NCBI RefSeq assembly: GCF_003955715.1
Contig: NZ_CP034463.1
Span: 4,588,001-4,652,000, forward strand
Source: Streptomyces aquilus
GTDB taxonomy: Bacteria > Actinomycetota > Actinomycetes > Streptomycetales > Streptomycetaceae
Length of the DNA stretch: 64,000 nt
Direction of reading: 5' to 3'
In this document: in pieces, positions 46,050-54,608 of the stretch
Layout of the letters: each line of letters begins with the position of its first letter
How positions within the stretch are numbered: the stretch's first letter is position 1
Program-made: the position numbers and the translations under genes
The notes under the pieces: generated by a model
Databases searched by the model: none
What the model saw: only the letters and a program-made list of their open reading frames with translations
What the model was told of the DNA's origin: nothing

Positions 46050-46595
46050 ATGAATACGACGCAGACGGGACCGCACCCAGGACCGCGACCGGCCACACCT
46101 GGCGACCCGCGGACCGGACTGTCCGGCGACCCGCGCATCGGCTGGAGCAGCGAAGCCGCCCACGCCCCCACCCTGCGCCACCGCCGCGACGGCATACTCC
46201 CCACCGTCGCCGCCGCCCTCTCCGTCCGCGGCGCCACCCTCACCGGCACCGCGGCCCGCGGCGACGAGGCCCCATCCCTGCACCACCTCGTGCAGGACTT
46301 CCTCGACACCCTCACATCCGCCCAGCGCGACCGCTTCACCGGCCGCTGCGCCGAGACGATCCTCATCTCCCGCCACCTCGCCGCCGCCGACGCCGCCCGC
46401 ACCAAACGCGCCGCCCGCAAACCCATGACCAACGGCGAGGCCCGCAAAGCCCTCAAGCAGGCCAAACTCACCGCCCGCCGCATCCGCGAGGACGGCGACC
46501 CCCTCCACGGCAGCTTCGCCGCCCCCTGCCGCGCCTGCACCGCCCTCAGCGCCCACTTCGGCGTACGCATCGTCGACCCGGCGGCGGACGACTAA
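46050..46595 (+). CDS. YwqJ-like deaminase domain protein
   Basis: A 181-residue protein. It matches the YwqJ-type nucleic-acid deaminase pattern: GILPTVAAALSVRGATLTG, HLVQDFLDTLTSAQRDRF, then the catalytic GRCAE (Cys-Ala-Glu in place of His-Ala-Glu) and, 65 residues on, PCRAC (zinc Cys pair) before HFGVR. All ligands and the catalytic Glu appear intact, so it may be active on nucleic acids or nucleotides. GGAGGGG at 46034-46040 has its best spacing to the ATG at 46050; ATGs at 46041 and 46044 are too close. There is no secretion signal. The frame continues open past its TAA into the SUKH-3 gene. Confidence 0.75.
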   Translation: MNTTQTGPHPGPRPATPGDPRTGLSGDPRIGWSSEAAHAPTLRHRRDGILPTVAAALSVRGATLTGTAARGDEAPSLHHLVQDFLDTLTSAQRDRFTGRCAETILISRHLAAADAARTKRAARKPMTNGEARKALKQAKLTARRIREDGDPLHGSFAAPCRACTALSAHFGVRIVDPAADD

Positions 46596-46613
46596 CCCCC
46601 ACGCACGACCAAC

Positions 46614-46682
46614 GGCACCACCACTACCGGCACCACAGGCACCACAGGCACCACCAGCACCACCAGCACCACCAGCACCACG
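46614..46682. repeat. Thr/Gly/Ser-type trinucleotide-rich repeat between deaminase and SUKH-3
   Basis: Repeats of ggcaccaca (3 copies) and agcaccacc (4 copies). In the frame shared by both neighbouring genes it would read as a GTT/STT linker without any stop codon. It contains no ribosome binding site. Confidence 0.9.
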
Positions 46683-46685
46683 ACC

Positions 46686-47204
46686 ATGACCTCGACGATC
46701 GAAGGGCAGATGCACCCCGACCGCACCAGCACCACCCGCTTCCCCGTACCCGTCGACGCCGCCCTGCGCGCAGCCGGCTGGCAACCCGGACGCTGGGACA
46801 TCAAACAGGCCGAGATATGGGCCGACGCCCTCCGCGAGCACACCTCACCCGCCGGCCACCGCCACACCGTCTTCCCCGCCGCGGTGGAGGCCTGGGCCGA
46901 GTTCGGCGGCCTCCACATCACCCCCACCGGCCCCGGCCGCCAGGTCGCCCCCGCCCACCTCCACCTCGACCCCCTGCACGGCCTCCACATGGCCCGCACC
47001 CTCGCCGACCTCGGCCGCGCCCTCGACACCGACGTCTGCCCCCTCGGCACCGAGACCGAGACCGAAGCCCTCCTCGCCATCGACACCGAAGGCCGCGCCT
47101 ACGCCCTCGACCACACCGGCGACTGGTACCTCGGCCCCAACATCGACCACGCGCTGGCCGCCCTCGTCGCAGGCATGGAACCGGTACGGCTCACGGCAGG
47201 CTGA
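46686..47204 (+). CDS. SUKH-3-type immunity protein
   Basis: A 172-residue protein with the SUKH-3 pattern: FPVPVDAALRAAGWQPGR, IWADALREHTSPAGHRHTVF, WAEFGGLHITPTGPGRQVAP, then ALLAIDTEGRAYALDHTGDW and a C-terminal LGPNIDHALAALVAGM helix. SUKH proteins neutralise nucleic-acid-targeting toxins by direct binding, so the preceding deaminase is the likely partner. The only ATG (46686) has no ribosome site; 30 codons of repeat in the same frame separate it from the deaminase stop. Translation may need re-initiation, a leaderless start or stop-codon read-through. Confidence 0.75.
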   Translation: MTSTIEGQMHPDRTSTTRFPVPVDAALRAAGWQPGRWDIKQAEIWADALREHTSPAGHRHTVFPAAVEAWAEFGGLHITPTGPGRQVAPAHLHLDPLHGLHMARTLADLGRALDTDVCPLGTETETEALLAIDTEGRAYALDHTGDWYLGPNIDHALAALVAGMEPVRLTAG

Positions 47205-47265
47205 ACCACCCAGAACCACCCCAAGCCACGCCGACCAACGCCGACCAACGCCGACCAACGCGGCG

Positions 47266-48576
47266 CTACGACGCCGGAATTACCGCCGACACCCGAAAAC
47301 CCCCCGCATCCGTCGGCCCGGACACGAACACCCCGCCCAGCGCGACGACCCGCTCCTTCATCCCCACCAGCCCGTTCCCCCCGGACGGCAACCGCGCCGA
47401 CGACGCCACCGACACCTCCGGCGGCGGCTCGTTCTCCACCTGCATCGCGATCTCCGACCCCCGATGCGCGAGCCGGACATGCGTCTTCGCCCCCGCCGCA
47501 TGCTTGTGGACGTTGGTCAACGCCTCCTGCACGACCCGGTACGCGGTCTGCTCGATCTCCCCCGCGTACGACCGCACATCGCCCTCCACGGTCAGATCCA
47601 CGACCATCCCCGCGGCCGCCGACTGCCCGATCAACTCCTCCAACTCGGACAGACAGGGCCCGTCGGACTCGTCGACGACCCGCGAAGCAGCAGCGGCAGC
47701 GGCAACCCCCACAGCGGCCAACGGCACGGCAGCCTGCCGCACACCACCGCGACGGCCGTCCCCGCTCCGCAGCACCCCGAGCATCTCCCGCAACTCGGTC
47801 AGCGCCTGCCGCCCCATGTCCCCCACCAACGCGGCGTTCTTGACGGCCTTCTCCGGATCCTTCCGCGCAACGGCCTGCAACGCGGCGGCATGCACGACCA
47901 TCAGGCTCACCCGATGCGCGACGACGTCATGCATCTCCCGGGCGATCCGGGTCCGCTCCTCGTTGCGCGCCCACTCGGCCCGCTCCTCCGCCCGCTCGGC
48001 GAGCAGCTGAAGCTCCCGCTCAAGACTGTCGGCACGCTCGCGCAAGCTCTCCATGAGCCGCCGCCGAGCCCCCACATACAGCCCGAGCAGCAAGGGCGGG
48101 GCGGTCAGCCCAATGGAAATCGCGATGGCCGCGAACGGAACGGACCACCCCCCGAGGTCGCTCTCCCCCGTCTCCATGCTCTGCCGCACCCGCACGAACA
48201 TCACGATCAGCATGCCGACGAACGACATCCCGGCCAGCGACCCGATGATCCGCCGGGGCAGTTCGGAGGCGGCGAGGGTGTACAGCCCCACGATGCCCAT
48301 GAGGTACCCCATCTGGGCAGGCGTGATCGCGATGGACACCAGCACCACCGCGATCGGCCACTTCCGCCGCACCAGCAGCGCGGCCCCGGCCAGCGCCCCG
48401 AAGACGACCCCCGCCGCCGTCGGGATCCCCGCGTCCCTCGCGAAGTCGACGCCCTCGACCGCGCACTCCAGCACGGAAACGAACGCGAGGCCGATGTCCA
48501 ACAGTGCGGTACGCCACCTGGCCCACCACCACGGCCCCGTCCGGGCCGCGGCGTGGTCTTCCCCCGTCGTGGTCAT
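47266..48576 (-). CDS. Orphan NarL-type sensor histidine kinase
   Basis: A 436-residue kinase. Six membrane segments with little extracytoplasmic sequence (residues about 25-175) suggest sensing in or at the membrane. The HisKA_3 motif is RIAREMHDVVAHRVSLMVVH with the phosphorylated His near residue 225. The ATPase has VVQEALTNVHKHA (N-box) and GNGLVGMKERVVALGG (G-box). No response regulator gene adjoins it; its partner is elsewhere. GGAGG is only one base from the ATG at 48576, so a start a few codons later is possible. Confidence 0.9.
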   Translation of the reverse strand: MTTTGEDHAAARTGPWWWARWRTALLDIGLAFVSVLECAVEGVDFARDAGIPTAAGVVFGALAGAALLVRRKWPIAVVLVSIAITPAQMGYLMGIVGLYTLAASELPRRIIGSLAGMSFVGMLIVMFVRVRQSMETGESDLGGWSVPFAAIAISIGLTAPPLLLGLYVGARRRLMESLRERADSLERELQLLAERAEERAEWARNEERTRIAREMHDVVAHRVSLMVVHAAALQAVARKDPEKAVKNAALVGDMGRQALTELREMLGVLRSGDGRRGGVRQAAVPLAAVGVAAAAAASRVVDESDGPCLSELEELIGQSAAAGMVVDLTVEGDVRSYAGEIEQTAYRVVQEALTNVHKHAAGAKTHVRLAHRGSEIAMQVENEPPPEVSVASSARLPSGGNGLVGMKERVVALGGVFVSGPTDAGGFRVSAVIPAS

Positions 48577-48738
48577 GCCTCCCAGCCTACGGGCGGCGGG
48601 CGCGGCTTTTCCGGTGAGTTTCCGGTACTGGCCTACACCACACGCCGTGACCGGCCAGAAGCGAAACCACCCGATTTCCCTCGAACTGCTGAACCAGCCC
48701 CTGTTCGACCCCGGAAGCGGAGATTCCGTCTGGACGGT

Positions 48739-49617
48739 ATGCCTATGGCAACTTCACTTGGCAAATACGCCGACTTCGAGGGACTGCGGGAGCGGGCGGT
48801 GACCTTACGGCGGGCAGGACTCAGCCGACGCCGGATCCGCGACCGCCTGCACGTCCACAACAACGACATCCTCAACCGCCTCCTGGAGGGCGAGCCCCCT
48901 CCGGAATGGACGAAGCGCCCGAACGCGAAGGACGACCTGAGGGCCAGGGCGCGGGAGCTACGGCTCCAGGGCTGGACGTGCGACCAGATCCAGGTGGAGC
49001 TGGGGTGCTCCAAGAGTTCGATCTCGTTGTGGGTGCGGGATCTGCCTAAGCCGGAGCGACGTGACCCCGCGGATCAGGCCAGGCTGGCGGGCCGGAAACG
49101 CCGGGAGCACGAACTGGCAGTACGGGATGAGCAGCGCCAGCAAACCAAGGCAGCCGCAACCGCAGAAATCGGCGACTTGTCCGATCGGGATCTGTTCATT
49201 GCCGGCGTCGCCCTCTACTGGGCCGAAGGCGGCAAGGACAAGCCGTACGCCCGCCGAGAGAACGTAATCTTCGTCAACAGCGACCCTGGGATGATCAAGG
49301 TCTTCCACGCCTGGCTCGACCTTCTCGGCATCGAGCGGGAACGACTGCGGTACTCCGTGATGATCCACGAGACCGCCGACGTGGCCGCCGCCGAACAGTA
49401 TTGGGCCGAACTCGTCGATGCCGACCGTTCCGTCTTCTACAAAACCACGCCGAAGAAACACAACCCGAAGACGGTACGGAAGAACACCGGCGACTCCTAC
49501 CGCGGCTGCCTGGCCGTCAGAGTCCTGAAGGGAGCCGACTTGTACCGTCGCATCGAAGGCTGGTGGTACGGCATAGTAGGGGCTGCACACCGCACCGATC
49601 TAGAGAATCGGACATAG
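48739..49617 (+). CDS. HTH protein with possible LAGLIDADG-type endonuclease domain, beside tRNA-Gln
   Basis: A 292-residue protein. The first 110 residues hold two related helix-turn-helix units (RRAGLSRRRIRDRLHVHNND; LQGWTCDQIQVELGCSKSSI). The second half has FIAGVALYWAEGGK, which fits a single LAGLIDADG-like motif with Glu for the acidic residue, then IFVNSDPGMIKVFHAWLDLL and ending GCLAVRVLKGADLYRRIEGW. I infer a homing-endonuclease fold but cannot confirm it. It ends 12 bases before the tRNA gene. An ATG two codons downstream (48745) is an equal start candidate. It may be a domesticated mobile-element protein. Confidence 0.6.
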   Translation: MPMATSLGKYADFEGLRERAVTLRRAGLSRRRIRDRLHVHNNDILNRLLEGEPPPEWTKRPNAKDDLRARARELRLQGWTCDQIQVELGCSKSSISLWVRDLPKPERRDPADQARLAGRKRREHELAVRDEQRQQTKAAATAEIGDLSDRDLFIAGVALYWAEGGKDKPYARRENVIFVNSDPGMIKVFHAWLDLLGIERERLRYSVMIHETADVAAAEQYWAELVDADRSVFYKTTPKKHNPKTVRKNTGDSYRGCLAVRVLKGADLYRRIEGWWYGIVGAAHRTDLENRT

Positions 49618-49629
49618 CGGACGAACCAT

Positions 49630-49700
49630 CCCGGGTCGTCTAAAGGCAGGACAAATGGTTTTGGTCCATTGAATGAGGGTTCGATTCCTTCCCCGGGAGC
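49630..49700 (+). tRNA. tRNA-Gln (TTG anticodon)
   Basis: A 71-nt cloverleaf. Acceptor TCCCGGG pairs with CCCGGGA; anticodon stem AATGG/CCATT encloses the loop TTTTGGT with anticodon TTG; the T-arm GAGGG TTCGATT CCTTC is intact; the discriminator is G. CCA is not encoded. A strong hairpin follows. Confidence 0.95.
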
Positions 49701-49711
49701 ATGACAAGTAG

Positions 49712-49741
49712 TGGGCCCTGACAGCACAGTCAGGGCCCACA
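49712..49741 (+). terminator. Terminator of tRNA-Gln
   Basis: A perfect 12-bp stem (GTGGGCCCTGAC and its complement) around a 6-base loop, directly after the tRNA. Confidence 0.88.
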
Positions 49742-49814
49742 CTCATGTCCCCCAATAAACGCCCCGGTATCCTGCGGATGTCACCCCACCCCCTCCACAG
49801 CCGAAGGGCATCCC

Positions 49815-51263
49815 GTGAGCGCCAACCGCCCGGCAGCCGTCGTCGTTCTCGCAGCGGGTGAGGGCACCCGTATGAAGTCGGCCACACCCAAGGTTCTCCA
49901 CGAGCTCTGCGGCCGCAGCCTCGTGGGCCATGTGCTGGCCGCAGCCCGTGAGTTGGACCCCGAGAATCTGGTCGTCGTCGTCGGGCACGCGCGTGAGAAG
50001 GTCGGCGCGCATCTCAACGTCATCGACCCCGACGTACGGACCGCCGTGCAGGCGGAGCAGAACGGCACCGGGCACGCGGTACGGATGGCGCTCGAAGAGC
50101 TGGGCGGTGTCGTCGACGGGACTGTGGTCGTCGTCTGTGGTGACACTCCCCTTCTCACCGGTGAGACCCTCCGCGCCCTCACCGCGACGCACTCCACCGA
50201 CGGCAACGCCGTCACCGTCCTCACCGCCGAGGTCCCGGACGCGACCGGGTACGGGCGGATCGTGCGGGACGGCGCCTCGGGTGCCGTCACCGCGATCGTC
50301 GAACACAAGGACGCCTCCGACGCGCAGCGCGCGATCCGGGAGATCAACTCCGGAGTCTTCGCGTTCGACGGGCAGTTGCTCTCCGACGCTCTCGGGAAGG
50401 TCCGTACCGACAACTCGCAGGGCGAGGAGTACCTCACCGACGTTCTCGGGATCCTCCGGGAGGCCGGTCATCGTGTCGGGGCTTCCGTCGCCGCCGACCA
50501 CCGTGAGATCGCCGGCATCAACAACCGCGTCCAGCTCAGCGAGGCCCGCCGGATTCTCAACGACCGGCTGCTGACCGAGGCCATGCTCGCCGGAGTCACC
50601 GTCATCGACCCGGCGTCGACCTGGGTCGACGTGACCGTCACCTTCGATCAGGACGCCGTCGTCCACCCCAACACCCAACTGCACGGCACCACCCACGTCG
50701 GCTCCACCGCCGAGGTCGGTCCCAACAGCCGTCTGACCGACACCCATGTCGGCGCCGGAGCCCGGGTCGACAACACCGTGGCGTACGGGGCGCACATCGG
50801 CCCGGCCGCGAGCGTGGGGCCGTACGCCTATCTGCGGCCCGGTACCCGGCTCGGCGCGAAGGGCAAGATCGGGACGTACGTGGAGACCAAGAACGCCTCG
50901 ATCGGGGAGGGGACGAAGATTCCCCACCTGTCCTACGTCGGTGACGCGACGATCGGTGAGTACTCCAACATCGGTGCCGCGAGCGTGTTCGTGAACTACG
51001 ACGGGCAGGACAAGCATCACACCACCGTCGGGTCGCACTGCCGGACGGGTTCGGACAACATGTTTGTGGCGCCTGTCACGGTCGGGGACGGCGCCTACAC
51101 CGCCGCAGGGTCGGTGATCACGAAGGACGTGCCGCCCGGTTCGCTGGCCGTGGCCCGTGGCCAGCAGCGGAATATCGAGGGTTGGGTGGCCCGTAAGCGT
51201 CCGGGAAGCGCGGCGGCGAAGGCGGCCGAGGCGGCGTCCCGGGAGCCGGGTAGCGACGGCTGA
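49815..51263 (+). CDS. glmU: Bifunctional GlmU: GlcNAc-1-phosphate uridyltransferase / GlcN-1-phosphate acetyltransferase
   Basis: A 482-residue enzyme making UDP-GlcNAc for peptidoglycan. The N-terminal pyrophosphorylase domain has VVVLAAGEGTRMKS and QNGTGHAVR, and CGDTPLLTGETL binds metal and substrate. From about residue 255 a left-handed beta-helix of hexapeptide repeats carries the acetyltransferase with YLRPGTRLGAKGKIGTYVE, KIPHLSYVGDA and NYDGQDKHHT. The last residues are an Ala/Lys-rich tail. The GTG start is used. Gene order glmU-prs-rplY-pth is the usual actinobacterial one. Confidence 0.96.
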   Translation: MSANRPAAVVVLAAGEGTRMKSATPKVLHELCGRSLVGHVLAAARELDPENLVVVVGHAREKVGAHLNVIDPDVRTAVQAEQNGTGHAVRMALEELGGVVDGTVVVVCGDTPLLTGETLRALTATHSTDGNAVTVLTAEVPDATGYGRIVRDGASGAVTAIVEHKDASDAQRAIREINSGVFAFDGQLLSDALGKVRTDNSQGEEYLTDVLGILREAGHRVGASVAADHREIAGINNRVQLSEARRILNDRLLTEAMLAGVTVIDPASTWVDVTVTFDQDAVVHPNTQLHGTTHVGSTAEVGPNSRLTDTHVGAGARVDNTVAYGAHIGPAASVGPYAYLRPGTRLGAKGKIGTYVETKNASIGEGTKIPHLSYVGDATIGEYSNIGAASVFVNYDGQDKHHTTVGSHCRTGSDNMFVAPVTVGDGAYTAAGSVITKDVPPGSLAVARGQQRNIEGWVARKRPGSAAAKAAEAASREPGSDG

Positions 51264-51396
51264 CCGGAAACAGGTGCGTCAAACACGGCGTACCGTGATA
51301 AGTGCACACCCGCACCCCACCAGCTGAGACGGCCCGTCGCGCCCAGCGGCGAGGTCTCTCGACACCCAGCTGAGACACCTCTGAGGAGACAGTGCT

Positions 51397-52377
51397 GTGA
51401 CCGGGATCAAGACGACCGGCGAGAAGAAGATGATGTTCTTCTCCGGCCGCGCCCACCCCGAGCTTGCCGAGGAGGTCGCCCAGCAGTTGGGTGTCGGGGT
51501 CGTCCCGACGAAGGCCTTCGACTTCGCCAATGGCGAGATCTACGTCCGTTACCAGGAGTCGGCGCGTGGTGCGGACTGCTTCCTGATCCAGAGCCACACG
51601 GCTCCGATCAACAAGTGGATCATGGAGCAGCTGATCATGATCGATGCCCTGAAGAGGGCGTCGGCGCGTTCCATCACCGTGATCGTGCCGTTCTACGGTT
51701 ATGCGCGTCAGGACAAGAAGCACCGTGGGCGTGAGCCGATCTCGGCCCGTCTCATCGCCGATCTGATGAAGACCGCCGGTGCGGACCGCATTCTCACCGT
51801 CGATCTGCACACGGACCAGATCCAGGGCTTCTTCGACGGACCGGTCGACCACCTCTTCGCGCTGCCGCTGCTGGCGGACTACGTGGGGGCGAAGGTCGAC
51901 AAGGACAAGCTGACGGTCGTCTCTCCTGACGCGGGGCGCGTGCGCGTCGCCGACCGTTGGTGCGACCGTCTCGGCGCTCCGCTGGCGATCGTGCACAAGC
52001 GGCGTGACAAGGACGTGGCGAACCAGGTCACCGTGCATGAGGTGGTCGGTGAGGTGAAGGGCCGCGTCTGTGTTCTCGTCGACGACATGATCGACACGGG
52101 TGGCACGATCTGCGCGGCCGCGGACGCGCTGTTCGCGCATGGTGCGGAGGACGTCATCGTGACGGCGACGCACGGTGTGCTGTCGGGTCCGGCCGCCGAC
52201 CGGCTGAAGAACTCGCGGGTGAGTGAGTTCGTGTTCACGAACACGCTGCCGACGCCGGGTGAGCTGGGTCGTGACCTGGACAAGATGACGGTGCTGTCGA
52301 TCGCGCCGACGATCGCGAGTGCGGTGCGTGAGGTGTTCGAGGACGGTTCGGTGACGAGCCTGTTCGACGAGCAGTGA
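51397..52377 (+). CDS. prs: Ribose-phosphate pyrophosphokinase (PRPP synthetase)
   Basis: A 326-residue enzyme making PRPP from ribose-5-phosphate and ATP for nucleotide, His and Trp synthesis. Motifs are FFSGRAHPELAEEVAQQLG, FANGEIYVRYQESARG, the flexible-loop YGYARQDKKHRGREPI, the divalent-cation VDLHTDQIQGFF, and the PRPP loop VLVDDMIDTGGTICAAA. GTG start, GAGGAGA upstream. The 133-base leader contains a 10-bp direct repeat CAGCTGAGAC (51322 and 51367). Confidence 0.96.
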   Translation: MTGIKTTGEKKMMFFSGRAHPELAEEVAQQLGVGVVPTKAFDFANGEIYVRYQESARGADCFLIQSHTAPINKWIMEQLIMIDALKRASARSITVIVPFYGYARQDKKHRGREPISARLIADLMKTAGADRILTVDLHTDQIQGFFDGPVDHLFALPLLADYVGAKVDKDKLTVVSPDAGRVRVADRWCDRLGAPLAIVHKRRDKDVANQVTVHEVVGEVKGRVCVLVDDMIDTGGTICAAADALFAHGAEDVIVTATHGVLSGPAADRLKNSRVSEFVFTNTLPTPGELGRDLDKMTVLSIAPTIASAVREVFEDGSVTSLFDEQ

Positions 52378-52425
52378 GTCCTGCGCTCCACGCTTCCCGA
52401 AGCCGTAAAAACGCTTCTGCATGAT

Positions 52426-52460
52426 CGCCCGCGCCCGGCGGGCGCTGATGATCGATTTTT
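52426..52460 (+). terminator. Possible terminator of prs
   Basis: A 7-bp GC stem (CGCCCGC/GCGGGCG, 5-base loop) is followed, 11 bases later, by a run of five Ts. Confidence 0.45.
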
Positions 52461-52486
52461 CTGTGGCCTCCCCTGCCGAGTAGACT
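52458..52486 (+). promoter_or_regulatory. Candidate rplY promoter
   Basis: TTTCTG (52458-52463) and TAGACT (52481-52486) are spaced by 17 bases. This would give a leader of about 108 nt before rplY. Confidence 0.45.
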
Positions 52487-52600
52487 GCCGAGGTTGCTCG
52501 GCGAGGGAGGCCACGCCTCCGTTATCGACGCGCTCTTCGTAGCAGGCCGTTCGTGGCCGGGTGACCTTGTCCGCTCTCACCCATACGAGGAGTGATCCGC

Positions 52601-53194
52601 ATGTCCGAGGTAAAGATCTCCGCCGAGACCCGCAGCGAGTTCGGCAAGGGCGCTGCCCGCCGCATCCGCCGTGACGCCAAGGTTCCCGGTGTTCTCTACG
52701 GTCACGGTGCCGACCCGCTGCACCTGACCCTCCCGGGCCACGACCTGCTGCTGGCGCTGCGTACGCCGAACGTCCTGATCTCCCTGGACATCGACGGCAA
52801 GACCAACGAGCTGGCGATCCCGAAGTCGGTTCAGCGTGACCCGATCAAGGGCTTCCTGGAGCACGTCGACCTGCTGCTGGTCAAGCGTGGCGAGAAGGTC
52901 ACGGTCGAGATCCCGGTCCACACCGAGGGCGAGCTGGCCGCCGGTGGCAACCTGCTGGAGCACGTGCTGAACGCGCTTCCGGTCGAGGCCGAGGCCACCC
53001 ACATCCCCGAGTCCGTCACGGTCTCCATCGAGGGCCTGGAGGCCGGTGCCTCCATCCTCGCCAAGGACATCAAGCTGCCGGCCGGCACCACGCTCGCCGT
53101 CGACGAGGACGCTGTCGTTCTCCAGGTCCTGGCCGCGCAGGCCGAGGAGGCCTCGGAGGAGGCTGCCGAGGGCGACGAGGCCGCCGAGGCCTGA
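52601..53194 (+). CDS. rplY: Ribosomal protein L25 / general stress protein CTC
   Basis: A 197-residue long-form L25 (CTC type), binding 5S rRNA. The N-terminal L25 fold (SAETRSEFGKGAARRIRRDA, KVPGVLYGHGADPLHLTLPG) is followed by the CTC C-terminal domain (VDLLLVKRGEKVTVEIPVHT, TTLAVDEDAVVLQVL) and an acidic Glu/Ala tail. The ATG at 52601 is chosen; GAGGAG lies 9 nt upstream, while the GTG at 52592 is too close to it. Usually cotranscribed with pth, but a hairpin separates them here. Confidence 0.93.
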   Translation: MSEVKISAETRSEFGKGAARRIRRDAKVPGVLYGHGADPLHLTLPGHDLLLALRTPNVLISLDIDGKTNELAIPKSVQRDPIKGFLEHVDLLLVKRGEKVTVEIPVHTEGELAAGGNLLEHVLNALPVEAEATHIPESVTVSIEGLEAGASILAKDIKLPAGTTLAVDEDAVVLQVLAAQAEEASEEAAEGDEAAEA

Positions 53195-53262
53195 GCCTGA
53201 GGCTCTGCATGCAGGAGCTGTGAGGCTCTGCGGGAGCTCGCAGGAGCTCTGCAAGAATTCGT

Positions 53263-53294
53263 CAGCCGCCGCTTCCGTACGGGAGTGGCGGCTG
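53263..53294 (+). terminator. Hairpin between rplY and pth
   Basis: CAGCCGCC/GGCGGCTG outer stem with a further self-complementary interior (CTTCCGTACGGGAG), giving a nearly perfect 15-bp hairpin. Its right edge is only 18-24 bases from the pth start, so it may also affect pth expression. Confidence 0.6.
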
Positions 53295-53317
53295 GCGCGT
53301 ATCGAGGAGAGATGGAC

Positions 53318-53914
53318 GTGACGAGCCCCGCCAACGACCCCTGGCTGATCGTCGGCCTCGGCAACCCCGGGCCGGAGTACGCGGCCAACCGGCACAACGT
53401 CGGTTTCATGGTGGCCGATCTGCTGGCCGAGCGGATCGGGGGGAGGTTCAAGCGGGCCGGCAAGGCGCAGGCGCAGGTCGTGGAGGGGCGGATCGGGCCG
53501 CCGGGGCCGCTGAACCGCCGGGTGATCCTGGCGAAGCCGATGTCGTACATGAACCTGTCCGGTGGGCCGGTGAACGCGCTCAAGGACTTCTACAAGGTGC
53601 CCGTCGCCAACGTCGTGGCCGTGCATGACGAGTTGGACATCGACTACGGGGTGCTGCGGTTGAAGCTCGGTGGTGGGGACAACGGGCACAACGGGCTGAA
53701 GTCGATGACGAAGGCGTTCGGCGCGGAGTATCACCGGGTGCGGTTCGGGATCGGGCGGCCTCCGGGGCGGATGCAGGTCGCGGATTTCGTGCTGAAGGAC
53801 TTCTCCTCCGCGGAGCGCAAGGAGCTCGACTACTTCGTGGACCGGGCGGCGGACGCGGTGGAGTGTCTGGTGATCGAGGGGCTGGAGCGGGCGCAAAGCA
53901 CGTACAACTCCTGA
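53318..53914 (+). CDS. pth: Peptidyl-tRNA hydrolase
   Basis: A 198-residue enzyme releasing tRNA from dropped peptidyl-t[23 protein letters not shown] carries the catalytic His; [13 protein letters not shown] and [17 protein letters not shown] (Asp) follow; [13 protein letters not shown] provides substrate-binding Asn residues. GTG at 53318 is preferred because AGGAG sits about 8 nt upstream; ATG at 53312 has only 2 nt spacing. Confidence 0.94.
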   Translation: MTSPANDPWLIVGLGNPGPEYAANRHNVGFMVADLLAERIGGRFKRAGKAQAQVVEGRIGPPGPLNRRVILAKPMSYMNLSGGPVNALKDFYKVPVANVVAVHDELDIDYGVLRLKLGGGDNGHNGLKSMTKAFGAEYHRVRFGIGRPPGRMQVADFVLKDFSSAERKELDYFVDRAADAVECLVIEGLERAQSTYNS

Positions 53915-53966
53915 CTTGTCCGGTCGCGGAACCGGCCCAGGTTGACGGGCCGTTGAGGCATGGCCA

Positions 53967-54473
53967 ATGATCCCGGCCATGCCTGCCCCTGCCTCTGTCT
54001 CCGCCCGCCAGGCCTCGGCTGCCGCCCTCCGGTTCGGGCGGCTCGCGGCGATGGGTGCGGTCGCGGTGCTGATCCTGGTGGCGGGGGTGTGGGCGTCGTG
54101 GGGTACCGCGCAGCACGTGATGCTGACGAAGGGCCGGGAGAGCGGCACGATCGAGGTGACGCGGTGCGGGGAGGACACGTGCAGCGGGCCGTACACGCCG
54201 GTCTCCGAGGGGTCCACGGCGCGGGCCGAGGTCGTCATCGAGAAGACGGTGGCGGTGCGCAAGGGCGAGACGTACGCGGTCGTCGTGAAGCCGAGCAGTG
54301 ACGAGGTCGTACGGTCCGGTCCGGCCGGGGTTCTCTACGCCTGGGTTCCGCTGGGTGGTGCGCTGTTGCTGGCGTCGGTCGTGGTGGCGGGCGGGTTGGA
54401 GCGTACGCGGGGCGCGTGGGTGATGGCGGGGGCGGGTGTCGTCCTGCTCACCGCTGCTTTCGTGACGATCTGA
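53967..54473 (+). CDS. Hypothetical membrane protein
   Basis: A 168-residue protein not recognised. One N-terminal span (MGAVAVLILVAGVWASWGTA) is followed by an extracytoplasmic segment with two Cys (TRCGEDTCSGPYTPV, probable disulfide) and two C-terminal spans (VPLGGALLLASVVVAGGL, AWVMAGAGVVLLTAAFV). The start may be ATG at 53967 or 53979. It is a Streptomyces-type small envelope protein; no function can be assigned. Confidence 0.65.
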   Translation: MIPAMPAPASVSARQASAAALRFGRLAAMGAVAVLILVAGVWASWGTAQHVMLTKGRESGTIEVTRCGEDTCSGPYTPVSEGSTARAEVVIEKTVAVRKGETYAVVVKPSSDEVVRSGPAGVLYAWVPLGGALLLASVVVAGGLERTRGAWVMAGAGVVLLTAAFVTI

Positions 54474-54528
54474 CGCCTTTCGCCGTTCTGCGTTTCTGTG
54501 GAGGGTGTGAGTGTTGTCTGTTCGTGAT

Positions 54529-54541
54529 TGACCTGAGGTCA
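54529..54541. promoter_or_regulatory. Palindromic operator candidate
   Basis: TGACCTGAGGTCA, a perfect dyad with a one-base centre, 67 bases before the surface-protein gene. Confidence 0.45.
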
Positions 54542-54608
54542 GTCGGGGCTGGAAGCTGAGCCGCCCCCTCCACATCTTCCCTGTCACATCTCGAAGATGG
54601 ACTGCCCC

